A DNA stretch of 64,000 nt from Rhynchopus sp. YZ270_cl-10 (Eukaryota; Euglenozoa; Diplonemea; Diplonemida; Diplonemidae), in assembly GCA_964035575.1 (NCBI GenBank), contig OZ037887.1:868001-932000 (forward strand). Reading direction: 5' to 3'. Under the pieces are notes generated by a model that worked only from the letters and a program-made list of their open reading frames with translations, had not been told where the DNA came from and made no database searches. Shown here one piece after another: positions 44,422-55,716 of this stretch; within the stretch, counting starts at the first letter, position 1; every line of letters starts with the position of its first letter. The position numbers were made by a program, and so were the translations under genes.

Positions 44422-45171
44422 CAGGGCGTTCGCTATCGCCATCGTTTTTTCCTGATCGTGGCGAAATGCCAAAACCCCCGAAATTTTCGTTTTTTTACTA
44501 GTGCTTAAAATAGGTCAAAAAAAATTTTCCCGCCGGAGAGAAGTTAGTTCGTGGGGTGAATCCCTGGTACTGAATGGTCAAAAAAAATTTGCGATTTGCG
44601 CGTGATCCCTTCCCCAGCACAAGTGATATTACAGCTGAACTTTCCTGATACTAAAACCAGCAAAACGATGGAGAATTTCATCAATCCCCCCTCACTGAGG
44701 GTCTCTTTGTGTTGTTTAATCAAGCAGATGTACAAGAGAGAGGCATCTGTCATATGAGACTTCATCCTTATTTTGATTATTTTCAACTCTCTGCCATTGA
44801 AGATAGAGTTGACACGAGCAGTGACACCTTCTATAACAGGGGGTACGGTACACCTTCAGCAGACTGCAGGATTGAGGAGCGAGCGGGAGTGCTGGGGAAA
44901 CTTCCTCTCACGGCAGGCGGGTTTGCGGATGATTTTGAGTACAGTGGACACCCCTCTGCGACCCCCCCTCCGGGGGGGTCTACAGGGTGGTGGGGAGAAA
45001 TCTCTCTCTCTTTTTTTTTTTTTTTCCCCTTTTTTTATTTATTTATTTATTTATTTATACAGGGTTTCGCCCCGGTGGGGCGAAGCCCTGGGGCGAAATA
45101 AAATGTCATTTTTTCAGGAAAAGATTTTTTTAACGAAAAAAAATATTTTTCGCCCCGGGGCGAACGCCCTG
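44422..45171 (+). mobile_element. hAT-type non-autonomous transposon, copy 2
   Basis: A 750-bp copy of the element at 7640, same ends (CAGGGCGTTCGC / GCGAACGCCCTG), flanked by its own exact 8-bp duplication CAAAGCGC (44414-44421 and 45172-45179). It differs from copy 1 by about 29 extra bases near 44628 and a few small changes. High similarity implies recent movement. Confidence 0.9.
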
Positions 45172-46222
45172 CAAAGCGCACAATTAAAAGGATCGCTTTT
45201 TTTTTTGTTTTTTTTTAGCGTTGCTGTCTGAGTTTCAAATTTAAAATTAAAAAAAAAAAAAGTGGGATATTTCCTTTTCCTTCTTTGTCTCCCCCCTTCC
45301 CTGACACTCCTCCCCTCCCCTCTCCAATTGCCTCTTGCTTATTTCCTTTTTTCAGCTCTTTGCCTTTTTATTTTAACCGCCCCGTTGCACACCATGTTAC
45401 TTCAAAAAGGTATACCCAAAAATTGGGCATTTTTTTTTGTGCCTCCTCCATGTGTTCTTTTATTTTATTTTTTTGGAAGTTGCCCATTTTCTCTCTGATA
45501 ATCGTAACACGCTATCCTTGGAACGTGCTTTGGGTGGTGCCAATATGTACATTTTTTGACACTTTTCCTGCAAACTTCCTTAAAAACAGGGTGACCAAAG
45601 CATGAAGCTTACCTGGGTCTTTTCTTCCAAAACTTAAAAAAATAAAATAAAAATAAAATTTCGTTGTCTCTCCTCATTTTCTCTATTGTTTTTACACATA
45701 CCCCCCCAAAAAAAAAGGTGAAAGACTGCCTACATGACAGCAACACTAATCCAAATTTTCAAAATGGTTTATAATACTGAGTATTCCTCCCCATTTTTTT
45801 TTTAGCGTTTTTTTTCGGCAGGGTTCTTACCGTGTGTGGGTCCCTTTTTAAGAAAGGTGCTATAACACGAGATCTCCTGAACCTTTTGTTTCCGACTTCT
45901 TCCCCCCTTTTTTGCTTTTTCGCTCTTTTAGCTTCTTGTTTTCTCTCCTCATTTTACCCAAAAATTGATCTGTTTTTCACTTCCTCTTCTCTTTGGCCCT
46001 TTGAGGGGTCTGGTTTTTCTTATTTTTTACTCTTTCGTGTTCTTCCTAAGATTTTTTAAAGTTTGTGCTTTTCTCTATTTTTCTTTTCAAAGAATGGGAC
46101 ATTTCACTGTGATGCATCTTATTTTTTCTTTCTCTTTTTCATCTTTCAAATTTTCTAAACCAGTTGTCCATGTATCATTTGTCTTTATGTTCCCTTCTTT
46201 ATTTTGATTGCCTCTCTCTTTC
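45172..46222. other. AT-rich spacer
   Basis: No gene seen. T-rich with degraded class I-like (45590) and class III-like (45855) traces; otherwise featureless. Confidence 0.5.
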
Positions 46223-49196
46223 CACGGATGCTGCCAGATCTGGCCAGATCTCCAGATCTGGGCCGCCCAGATCTGGCCAGATCTGGGAAAATTTTTTTTT
46301 TTTTTTGAAAAAAAATTTTTTCCCAGACGTCCCAGATCTGGCCAGATCTGGCCAGATCTGGCCACATCTGGGAGATCTGGGACGTCTGGGAAAATTTTTT
46401 TTTCCAGGTACCCCCAATGACATAACGAAGTATCGCTTGAAGTACCGTTCAATATACGTTGCTCGTGTGTGCAAGTTACGAAGTAGGACACACAAGGTAT
46501 ATCAAACGATAAATCAATCAGATAAACGTTACATCATTGGAAAATTGTTGGCACCGCCGCCCTGTCTTCGTATTTATTACGTCGACAGGCCAAACAGCGT
46601 TGGGCTCAGAAGAAGCAGTGCAAAACACTGGGGATCAACATGAGAACCAACTCCCAACAACACAGGCTACCGAAGTAGCAGGTGGGGTGTTGCGGGTGTT
46701 TGGGGTGAAAGAAAATCGATTTTGGTAAGTTACAGCAGAAAATTCTTAAGTTTGCACAATTGAGAAGGGTGTTACCACTGCCTAATATTATTCGTACATG
46801 TGAACCGGTAAGGTCGAGAAGGGTGGACACGGCATACAAGTACAAGTACAAGTAAGACGTACCTTCTACAAAGGCTGAATTCGCAATTCTTAAGGGATTG
46901 AATTCAGCCCCCACGTGGTGTTTTTGAGAAAATCATTCCATGGTATACAACTATGGTTCCCGAAGAATGATTCGCCCCTCCTCGTTCATGCAAACTTAAG
47001 AAAATTCTGAAGTAACTACAACCTGGCGTGCGGGTACAGATGCATTGCTTTGTTCTTTCCTCAAAGTCATGTGTGATCTCTCGGGTCTGTACTAAAGTCA
47101 GTGTTTAGATAAGCATCCACTTGACTCGTTCTAACAACCGTTGAAATCTAGAACAAAACAATACACTGCCCCTTCTCACACCAAGCCGCCATGCTTCAAG
47201 AGCATGCCCTGGGCAAAAATTACTGTGACAAAAATTAGTTTTCTGGGGGAACGCAATATTTTCTTGTGCCTAGTCCTCCGCAAGCAGAGGACAGACTTTC
47301 CGGATCCCGAAGTCGAATTTCTTGCACTAGCTACGCTCCCTGGGTTAAATGGCTATAGCAGTGACTGACTAAGAGTTTCATAATAATTAGGGTGGTCTAT
47401 GGGGTGGGTTAATGGAAAAGTTGGTATATAAACCCGACTTTTACGATCGCCACCTGGTTTTGAAATAATTGCACCAGCTCTTCCGTCGGCACTGCTTCGC
47501 TGTTATGATGAAGGGTCGTCGGTTCGGGTACCTGTTAAGAGAAATTGAATGTAAAAGTAGAGACTACAACAAAAAAACAAACAAACAAACAAGAAGCCGC
47601 CCCGTACCCCTTAAACGTAAAAGTGACATTTTTGTTGACAAAAAAAAAAAATAGCTAAAAAATAGCGAACATGTCGAAAAGGGAGAAAATCGGGGGGTTA
47701 AAAACATACCTTGCACTCGGCCCACTCTCCAGGTACAAAGAACATCACTGCACGACAAACCCACTACTACGATAGAAAATAACTATTTTTTACCGAACAG
47801 AAAGGTCGTTTTATTGATGAGTGTTTTCTGAGTGCACACTCAGTGGGGACAAAATGCAACACTTACCGAAAAAATTCTCCAATCGGACAAAAACCTTTCT
47901 AAACACCCAAAAAAAAACACCTCAGTCCACATCCGCTGGGGTCGCGAGATGGAAATATATGGTTTTACAGCTTTTGGGGGGTCTAGCGTGGGTCCCAGAT
48001 GCATTTTGCAACGGGTCTGTGTGTGTGCCTCAACCGCTTCACAGTACCCTTTTTTGTAACTGAAAACGACGCATCCTGTACCTAAGTGCACTGAAGCCTT
48101 GCTTGCGTCCTCCTTCGTGGTTTTGGGCGTTCGCATGCGAGAATCATTATCGCATTCTCACATGTAATTCTCGCATCACGGAGAGGATTTTAGCGTTACG
48201 TGATCACAAAAAAAGTGCACAAAATTAGTTTGGTCAAAAATCACCTTGCACTTGTGAAGGAATTGCTGAGGAAATCTGAAATATGCGTGTTTTGGTACAC
48301 AAAAGTGCGTTTTGGGTGGTTCTGAAGGGTCAAAACACCAAAAAAAAACGTTTTTTTGCATTTTTGGTCACCCAAGGACCCACTATTTTGGTTGATATTT
48401 TTTTTTTTCCCTTTGCGAAAAAATACCCAAAAATCACGGCTATAAAAACGCTAAGGAAAAATCGATTTTCATTTTTTGGGCAGAGAAGTGCGTTTTAGGC
48501 GCCCACAGATGGTCAAAACATCAAAATTTTTGTGTTTTTGGCATCTTTGGACACCCAAGGACCCACTATCAGGGGTGAATTTTTTTTGCCTGAGATTTGC
48601 CTTTGCCAGAAATCGAAGAAAAAAAAATTATGAAGGAAATTGCTAAGAAAAAGTCGAAATTGTGGGCCCCTGTACTGCATATGGCGGTACCAGATCGTCA
48701 AAACACCCGACTCTTGCGTTTTTTTGCACTTTTTGGTACACAAAAACCCTGCTCAGGGGTCAAAATTTTCCCGGAAAAAAAAAATTTTTTTTTTCGAGAT
48801 TTTTCAAAAATCGACTTGTCTTTGGTAAAAACCATGAAATTTCGGGTTCGCAAAACCACGTTTTAGACCCCCACAGATGCTCAAAAGTGCCAAATTTTGC
48901 TTTAAATGGCCTCAAATCGTCGAAATTAGCCCTTTTTAGGGGCGAAAAAAAAAAATTCGAGAGTCCCTTTCCCTGGGAGACAATAGCCAGAAATCTGAGG
49001 GAAAAAAAAAACTGGCCAGATTTCCAGATCTGGCCAGATCTGGGGAGTTTTTTTTTTTTTTTGAAAAAAAAAATTTCCCAGATTCCCAGATCTGGCCAGA
49101 TCTGGCCAGATCTGGAAACAAGATCTCCACATCTGGAAAACGAGCCAGATCTGGGAAATTGGCCCCCAAATCTGGCCAGATCTGGCAGCATCCGTG
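46223..49196. mobile_element. Long-TIR DNA transposon B, decayed
   Basis: A 2974-bp element. Its ends CACGGATGCTGCCAGATCTG and complement are flanked by the exact 6-bp duplication TCTTTC (46217-46222 and 49197-49202). Both arms (about 180 bp) are packed with the 10-bp palindrome CCAGATCTGG and ATCTGGCCAG runs. The interior 46500-47390 matches element A in scattered blocks; one open stretch there reads YVDRPNSVGLRRSSAKHWGS, but stops are frequent. At 48240-48960 lie four degenerate units of about 170 bp (GGTCAAAACACC... GGACCCACTAT). The superfamily is unresolved; no capsid- or polymerase-like frame is seen. Confidence 0.75.
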
Positions 49197-49204
49197 TCTT
49201 TCTC

Positions 49205-49239
<35 letters not shown>

Positions 49240-49662
49240 CATTTCTCTCTCAAAAAAATCGTGCGCTCCATTACCCCTTTTTTCTAACGTGAGAATTAAG
49301 AACAAAAGGTTTTTATAAAAAAAAATAAACTCTCGGCGAGAATTTGGGGTAGGGGAGGGCAGGGAAAGAGGGAATAATGTGTGTGACACTGTGTGTGTGT
49401 GACACTGTGTGTGTGTGTGTGTGTGCGACTTTATTTTGATGAAATGAGTGATCTGGGCACGAGGCTTGGGATCATCTTATAAACCGTTCTTTCTTTCTCT
49501 TGATGTTATGTTTTTTCTGGTTTGTTGCATATTTGATTTTTTATTTTTTTTTTTTTTTGGGAAGGGGTAAAGGTTCAAAGGTGGCTCAATCACACAGAGA
49601 GGTTTAGGCGCTCTTTACTCCCCTCTTTTTTGCTAATACGATGAACATAAAAACAGGTTTTA

Positions 49663-49941
49663 CTGGGGGGGGGCGAATAAGAGATCAGGGGTGAATAAGA
49701 GATCAGGGCCGAATAAGAGATCAGGTTGAGATTTTGGGGGTATTTTTTTGCATGCGCCAGGGTTTTATCTTGAAATTTTTTTTGAAATTTTACCCTGTCT
49801 GGCAAAAAAGTGGTCAAAATATTTTTTTTGCCTCCGGCGAAAATGTCTTTTTGCTTTTTTCCCCCCAAAAAATTTTTTTTATTTCTGGCTCGTCCGTTCG
49901 CCTAATAAGAGATGCCACATCTCTTATTCGCCCCCCCCCAG
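49663..49941 (+). mobile_element. TA-flanked MITE, G-rich ends, copy 2
   Basis: A 279-bp copy of the element at 18397, with the same ends and the triple GAATAAGAGATCAGG, flanked by TA. Differences from copy 1 are mostly lengths of T runs. Confidence 0.82.
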
Positions 49942-50445
49942 TAAAAAAAACTTTGTTTTTTTTTCTGTTTTTTCACACACACACAAACACAAGAACACAC
50001 ATAAACACAGCGAAACGGGTTGCAAAGGGGGGTTTTTTTTTGGGAAGGGTTTCGCGACATTGTCTTCTTACACTTGATGCTGAAATCTTAAGAAATCGTG
50101 GAGTGAGAAAGATCAAAAAAAAAAATAAAGCAAAATCAACATCTTTCTCACACCATGAATAAATTCAGAGCCTGCCTTTTAATAGGGAGGTACTGTGGAT
50201 AACCCAATATTCCTTTCTTCGTCTTCTTCTTCTTCTTTTTTTGGATCTTTCGTTTTGTTTTGTCAGATTTTGTAGCCTTTCTTAACGCCCCAAAAGGCGT
50301 TTATTGAACAGATTGGAGTCATTCCAAGATGGCCAATCGCAGACTAGCTGGTTCGTCTTTAACCAACTTCCTTCTTTTTCTTTTTGCCTCCTGTTAGCCT
50401 TTTCTACCAGCAATATATTCACCTAATTTTTTTGTGACTGAATTT

Positions 50446-50480
50446 AGGTGACTAAGCACGAGAGGCTTAGGTTCATCTTA
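50446..50480 (+). repeat. Class I ACGAGAG hairpin, best copy
   Basis: AGGTGACTAAGC, loop ACGAGAG, GCTTAGGTTCATCTT, then ATAAACTTTTC. CTAAGC/GCTTAG plus GGTGA/TTCATC give an 11-13 bp stem with one bulge. Confidence 0.75.
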
Positions 50481-50952
50481 TAAACTTTTCTTTTCTTTTT
50501 TTTTTTACTCCTCGAAAAGGCGCGTATACAGTCCTATACTGTTCTTATCCACGTGAAAAAAACGCTCCTATACGCGGGGTAAAAATTAGGTAAAAATCAG
50601 ATTGGTTTTCAATTAGAACAACTGTTTATCCTATAGGGGCCTAGGGGTCTACCAAAAAAAAAAAGGGGGGGATGATGGAGAGGATATTGCGTCTGCATAT
50701 AAGCGCGTCTACTTTGCGTTGCGTTCTTCTTTCTTTTTCTCTCTTTTTGGATCTTTCCATGTAATGTGATACGAAGAATACAATGAGTTTCAGACCTATT
50801 TTTTTCGCAGCCACAAATTATAATTTTTTAATTTTAAACCTGGTATACACTGGTCAATTCTATAGAGGGAATCACATCTTCGGTTTAAGAGGCCGTACTG
50901 TATTTTCTCAAAAGATTTGTTGTGGGAAGGGGGAGGGGAGAGAGAAAAAAAG

Positions 50953-51020
50953 AAGTGGAGATTTGCACAAAAAAACTGTGGCAACACAAAACCGAGGCAG
51001 CTACACTACTCCAACAATTT
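50953..51020 (+). repeat. Class V structured repeat
   Basis: AAGTGGAGATTTGCAC, ACTGTGGCAACAC, ACCGAGGCAGCTACACTACT, CCAACAATTT. Confidence 0.6.
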
Positions 51021-51780
51021 ATCAAAAAAAAAACTGCGAATAAAATTGTCGTCGGAAAAAATACACACCCAAAAAAAGGTAATATTGTGATTCTGCGAAT
51101 TGGGAGCTTTGCATTCCCATTTTTTTTTTTTTTAGGGTTTTCAATATATTTTTAGGGTAGCTTCTTTGCCACTGTTTTGCGCGACAGATTTTCCTCCTTG
51201 TGTGGTTGTTACCATGAGGGTAGGTAAGGGTGAGGGGGGAGTGAGGGTGAAGGTGGAAAAAAAAAATATGTGGGCACTCCTCCTGTGTGTCCAAAAATAT
51301 AACCTTTTCTGGAAACGGAGGAGAGGGGCGGTTTTGTGTAGTACGCCTGTCTCAGAGGGCGCTGCGCTTCACCCTCGAATGACTCCCGTCTTCCGTCTCC
51401 TACTGCAATCAATTATTTGTTTTTCTTCTTCTTTTTTTCTTCCAATCTTTACTCGATTGTTCGGATTTTTTGTTTTTTTTCTTTTTTTTTTGGTGTTTTC
51501 TTTCCCCAAAAGTCAAAGAGTTTGTTTTTGTTTTGATTTTTGTTTTGATTTTTTTTTTTTCTTGCTTTCCTCCGAAGGAGAGAAGAGAAAAAAAATACAT
51601 AAAAATAGAAGAGAAATAAAAAGAGATCTTGATCGGGTCAGGCTTCACTGAATGACTAACACAAAAGTATGGACAAATATGAAAGTCTTTTTTTTTTTGT
51701 GTTTACTCGACAAATATGATAGACAAACAATGTTCAGGGTTAACATTCTTGAGGGAGAGGGAAAAAAAAAACAAATAAGA

Positions 51781-51840
51781 CAGTGGAGATTGCGCAACTG
51801 TGGCAACACTACCGAGGCAACTACACTACTCCAACAATTT
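51781..51840 (+). repeat. Class V structured repeat
   Basis: Nearly identical to 34486-34546, with one or two base differences (GCGCAACTG for GCACAACTG). Confidence 0.65.
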
Positions 51841-52363
51841 TATCAAAAGCATAATTGGTTATATCAAAATAGGGAAAAGGTGTGCTGACCCCACACACAT
51901 ACTCCTCCCCCCTCCTTTTTAGCGAAAAACACTCCCACCCTCCCCAATACAGAAATCTGTTTTTGTCCCCAGACTGCCCCCCTGTTTTGGATACGGAGTG
52001 CCTTTTGTTTTAAATAAAAAGTAATTTATTGCTTTTATCTATTCAAAAAAAATATTTATTTATCAAAAACCCCCTCCTTTTTAGGTCCACCCGGTGTTCT
52101 GGTCAGACACCAAAGATCCACTGTCACGGCGTTTCAAAAAAAATTGTTAAAATACCTACATGAGGTGTCTGCACTTTAAAAAAAATTCCGCTACCCGCTT
52201 TGTGTTTTTTTTTCTTTTTTGCTCCCTTGATTCGCTTGATCAAGGGGAAAAAATATAGGGTTCAAAACCAAGGGGAGTTGGAAACACAAAAATAATAGTG
52301 AATAGCACCCTTGAGAGGTCGTTTTATACCACACACAAAAAAATAAAAAATAAAAAAGTGTAC

Positions 52364-52462
52364 AGTGGAGCACATCCCAGAGAAAGTGTGTACACTGACA
52401 TTAAGATTTCAGCAACAACAAAAAAATAGTGGAGTTTCATCTTCGGGTGTCTACACTAAAAG
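52364..52462 (+). repeat. Two class IV repeats in tandem
   Basis: CAGTGGAGCACATCCCAGAG...GTGTGTACACTG is followed 30 bases later by TAGTGGAGTTTCATCTTCGG...TGTCTACACTA. Each has the AGTG/CACT closing stem. Confidence 0.55.
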
Positions 52463-52982
52463 ACAAAAAACAAAAAAGCAAACAGTAACAACAGATACAG
52501 ACCAAAATGTAAGTTAGGTCTTTCTGAGGCTTTGTATTGTTCCCCCCCACGTTGTACTATGTTTTCCGCAAATGTGTCTTCTTTTTCTTTTTTCTTTGCG
52601 ACTACATCACAACTATTCTTACCCATTCCCACCCCCCCACCATGCACTCTTATCTAATAAGTAACTTCTCCCTCGCTCCCTTCCCGCTTTTCTTTTTCTT
52701 TTCTTTTTTTTTGGGAACACAGTTGTTATGTATTCCCTTAATCTTTCTCTCTTTCTTTCTCTCTCTCTCTCCCTCCCGTGTCAGCCAGCAACTTAATGTG
52801 GGATATGTCCTACAAAAAAGGTTGCCTTTTTTTTCTATGATTGTTTTTACCCCCCTTTTTCTGCGCCTCCTAAAAAATAACCAAATATGTTCCCTCTTTT
52901 TTTTTTGCCTTGCTTTTTCTTTTATTCATTTTTTTTTCCCCCCAACAAAAAAACAAAATGGGGTAACCCAAAAAAATGGGCT

Positions 52983-53015
<33 letters not shown>

Positions 53016-53308
53016 AAAGACCCTTTTTTAGAGTGTTTTTCTCTCTTGTTCTTTTATCTTCTGGTGATGGTTCTCTGCGAGGGAAGATAAAGTTTTGAAA
53101 GGTTTTCATTTTGATTTTTTTTCACCCCATGGAAAAAAAAAAAAAAAACAACAAAAAGCGCACAAAAAAAAAAAAAAAAAATCCAAAAAAAAACAACAAC
53201 AAAAAAAAACAAAAAACAAAAAAACAAAAAAAAAAACCTTTTTCACAACAAAACAAAACACACAACCTCCCTCCCCTTCCTCTTTTCGCAATCTCCCAGC
53301 CTTGGAAG

Positions 53309-53415
53309 TAAACCACGAAATGGACGTAGTGACTGCATGGTTGGGGTGTCCACCCCTGGTACACCCCGGTCATACCAAGGTACACTGGTCACGAGAGGAC
53401 TTTATATTTTCATTT
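53309..53415 (+). repeat. Class III structured repeat, long form
   Basis: TAAACCACGAAATGGACGTA, GGTTGGGGTGTCCACCCC foldback, GGTCATACC, then GGTACACTGGTC-ACGAGAG-GACTTTATATTTTC. Confidence 0.7.
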
Positions 53416-53445
53416 TTGGAAGCGGGAGTAGCAGACATATCAGAT

Positions 53446-53557
53446 GTAAACCACAAAATGGATTGTAGGACAGCATGGTTGGGGTGTCCACCCCCCGGTA
53501 CAGCCGGTCATACCAAAGGTACACTGTTCACAAGAAGAGGACTTTGCATTTCAAGTC
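53446..53557 (+). repeat. Class III structured repeat, long form
   Basis: Adjacent copy, 30 bases after the previous one: TAAACCACAAAATGGATTGT, GGTTGGGGTGTCCACCCC, GGTACACTGTTC, loop ACAAGAAGAG, GACTTTGCATTTCAAG. Confidence 0.65.
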
Positions 53558-53740
53558 ATTTTTTTTTTTCCTCTTCAAAACTCAATGACTTCCTCACATA
53601 TCCTCCTACCACACAATCACACTACAGGCCCATTCAATACACACCCACCGTGAGCCCCCTCTCCCCTTTTGCGTCCTTACACTGCATAACAGAATACACC
53701 GCAAAAAAAAAAAAAGCTATTGTTTGGCGAAGCAACCAAG

Positions 53741-53905
53741 TGGAGCTCAGCCTCGGGTATCTGCACTAATACCTGAGGGTTGAGGAAGACCTGTATTTTG
53801 TGCCACATCATCAGACATACACACAAAGCATAAGCTTTTGGCCAACGTTGAGTGCAGAATCTTTTAATCGCAGCTGGCGTAAAAGTGATTGTTGGCACAA
53901 TAAAG
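53741..53905 (+). repeat. Composite of class IV and class VI repeats
   Basis: Class IV (AAGTGGAGCTCAGCCTCGGG, TATCTGCACTAATACC) is followed after about 55 bases by class VI (GCTTTTGGCCAACGTTGAG... GATTGTTGGCACAATAAAG). In the VI copy CCAAC/GTTGG replaces the usual CGACA/TGTCG, so the closing stem is kept with different bases. Confidence 0.5.
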
Positions 53906-54176
53906 CCTGCTGTGATTCCCAAAAGGCGCGGAGCCAAGTAAGGAAGTGCACGCTGTTGGCAATATTTTATACTTAAGGAGGACCCGCAATGTCGTTGAGC
54001 AATACCCCAACAAACCCGTTGGATGGCGTGAGCGTATGCACAAAACCACAAACCCCTTTTTTGAACTCTTCTCGTCCTTACGAGACGCCCCCCTTTTTTT
54101 GAAACAAACTTAAATACAGAAAATCCTGGGCCGATCGATCCACAAAACATATAAGCAACGCAACCGTGTTTCTGTG

Positions 54177-55288
54177 ATGGTTAAGGTAGGTGAGCTTCTT
54201 GTGACTGCAGGCGCTTCGGATGGCGAAATCCAGGTGACAGACCTGTCGACAGGGCAGCTGGTGGAGATTATGAAGGGGCATACAGACTGTGTGTATGGCC
54301 TGTTGCTGCACGATGGGAAGCTGTGGAGTGCGGGGGAGGACCGCACGCTGCGCTGCTGGAAGACGGAGCCGCCGTTTGCCTGCTTGGGAACCATCTCGCT
54401 GCCGGAGGGGAAGGTGACGGACCTGGCCCCTGGGTGCATGTGTCTGTACCTGCTTGTCCCTGGGGGTACGGTGTATACGCACTCAGTCAAAGACATGTCA
54501 AGGCTGCCTGCAGTGTTCGACCACGCAGAGCCAATCATATGCATCCGATACGCAAGCCACGCGTTGTGGAGCATGTCCCGCACCTCCGTGATCAAGTGGA
54601 ACACACGCACCCAGCAGCAACTCCTTCGCTTCGACATCAAGTGCCACTCGCCAGTCTCCATGCACATCGGCACCGAAAAGATCGTCTTCACAACAATATC
54701 CGGTGCAGTCTACATAACAGACCACCGAGGTGCCAACAGAGGGGTCGTCATATATTCACAACCGATCAAGGCAGCGGCAACGTGGGAGGCTGCGGTATGC
54801 ATTTTGGTTTGGGGTGGAGGTGGGTGGCTGTTGGAATATGTTTTTCTCTAGATGAGCGCGAGGGACGTATTACTAAACACGTCATTGTTTCACAATTTGA
54901 ATTTCTAAAAATAACAATTTCCATTTCGATTTTTTGGATCACATTCTTCACCCCACGTCCGAGAGGCTTCGGTTCATCTTACCAAACGTTATTTTTGTTC
55001 CGTCTTTCCAAAACGTCACCACTACAGTCAATGCTGTTCCTCGCGGGGAAAGACGGTGTCATCACGTTCTGGGACATGCTCACGTGCACACAACTCGAAA
55101 CCATACCCGCCCACGAGCGGCCTGTGAACACCCTCATGCTCTGTGGGAGCACGCTCTTCTCGGGTTCTTCTGACAAATTCGTGGTCACGTGGAACGTGTC
55201 CGACATCGTCGGAAACCTGACTGACGAAGACACGTCCCCAAACATTGAGGAGGAGAAGAGCGGCAGTAGTTGCTGTTGCGTCCAGTGA
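54177..55288 (+). CDS. Seven-blade WD40 protein with C-terminal CaaX box
   Basis: Inferred exons 54177-54794 and 55028-55288 (donor GTATGC, acceptor CTACAG, phase 0) give 292 residues. Seven blades can be counted by their strand-d signatures: ASDGEIQVTDLS, AGEDRTLRCWK, PGGTVYTHS, SRTSVIKWN, ISGAVYITD, AGKDGVITFWD and GSSDKFVVTWN. This is a complete propeller with almost no extensions. After it comes an acidic tail ending GSSCCCVQ and the stop. CCVQ fits a CaaX prenylation motif (Gln at X usually means farnesylation), with extra Cys for palmitoylation, so the propeller is probably membrane-tethered. WD40 propellers are scaffolds; partners cannot be inferred. The intron contains a class I-like hairpin (54953-54983). 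An AATACAG lies 57 bases before the ATG. Confidence 0.85.
54953..54983 (+). repeat. Class I-like hairpin inside the WD40 intron
   Basis: CACGTCCGAGAGGCTTCGG then TTCATCTTACC. The loop/3' half is conserved; the 5' arm is diverged. Confidence 0.4.
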
Positions 55289-55518
55289 ACAAATAGGGGA
55301 AATGGGGCTGGGGAAAACATCGACCGCTGTGCACGAGACCTGCTCGGGGGGGCAAGCTGGGAATAGTACGTATAGTGAATGCGATTCACTTTGTTTATCC
55401 TTTCTTTTTCTTCTTCTTTTTGAAAGTTCTGTTTCTGATTCAAATATCTGGTACGTTCCGAGAACACATTCAATAATCAAAATAACGCGTGTATTTTGCC
55501 ACCAGTTTCTTTTCCTGC

Positions 55519-55552
55519 TGACTGAGCACTGCGAGGCTTGGTCTTAATCTCT
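55519..55552 (+). repeat. Class I hairpin variant
   Basis: GCTGACTGAGC, ACTGCGAG, GCTTGGTCTTAATC. Stem with G-T pairs. Confidence 0.5.
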
Positions 55553-55685
55553 TCGTACTAACTCTTTTCTTTACACCTTGTCTTGCTTGCGTTTGTGTGC
55601 CTTTTGCATTCGTGGATGACGCTCAGGACTGTGTCGGTTTTTTGAGAGAAGGTGACTAAGGTTCATTTTATAAGCTTTTTTTTAA

Positions 55686-55716
55686 AGGTGCACTGCCACG
55701 AGAAGACTTTGTATCA
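55686..55716 (+). repeat. Class III ACGAGAG hairpin, short form
   Basis: AGGTGCACTGCC, loop ACGAGAA, GACTTTGTATCAAC. Confidence 0.55.

Larger units (their letters stand above)
49197..54176. other. AT-rich accessory spacer
   Basis: No convincing gene. It holds a GT array (49388-49426), a MITE (49663-49941), class I hairpins, class V repeats (50953, 51781), class IV repeats (52364, 52427, 53741), class III long repeats (53309, 53446), a class VI repeat (53832), and long A runs (52984-53014, 53131-53210). The 53900-54060 stretch has balanced composition but no gene I can support. Confidence 0.5.

Noticed and set aside
48240-48960. Repeated units in element B, and those at 36510-37100, as CRISPR arrays
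   Set aside because: Units are degenerate, 170-180 bp apart, lie inside transposons, and the organism is eukaryotic.
46223-49196. Element B as a Polinton, because of its 6-bp target duplication
   Set aside because: Only 3 kb, and no polymerase, integrase or capsid-like frame is visible; the interior resembles element A instead.
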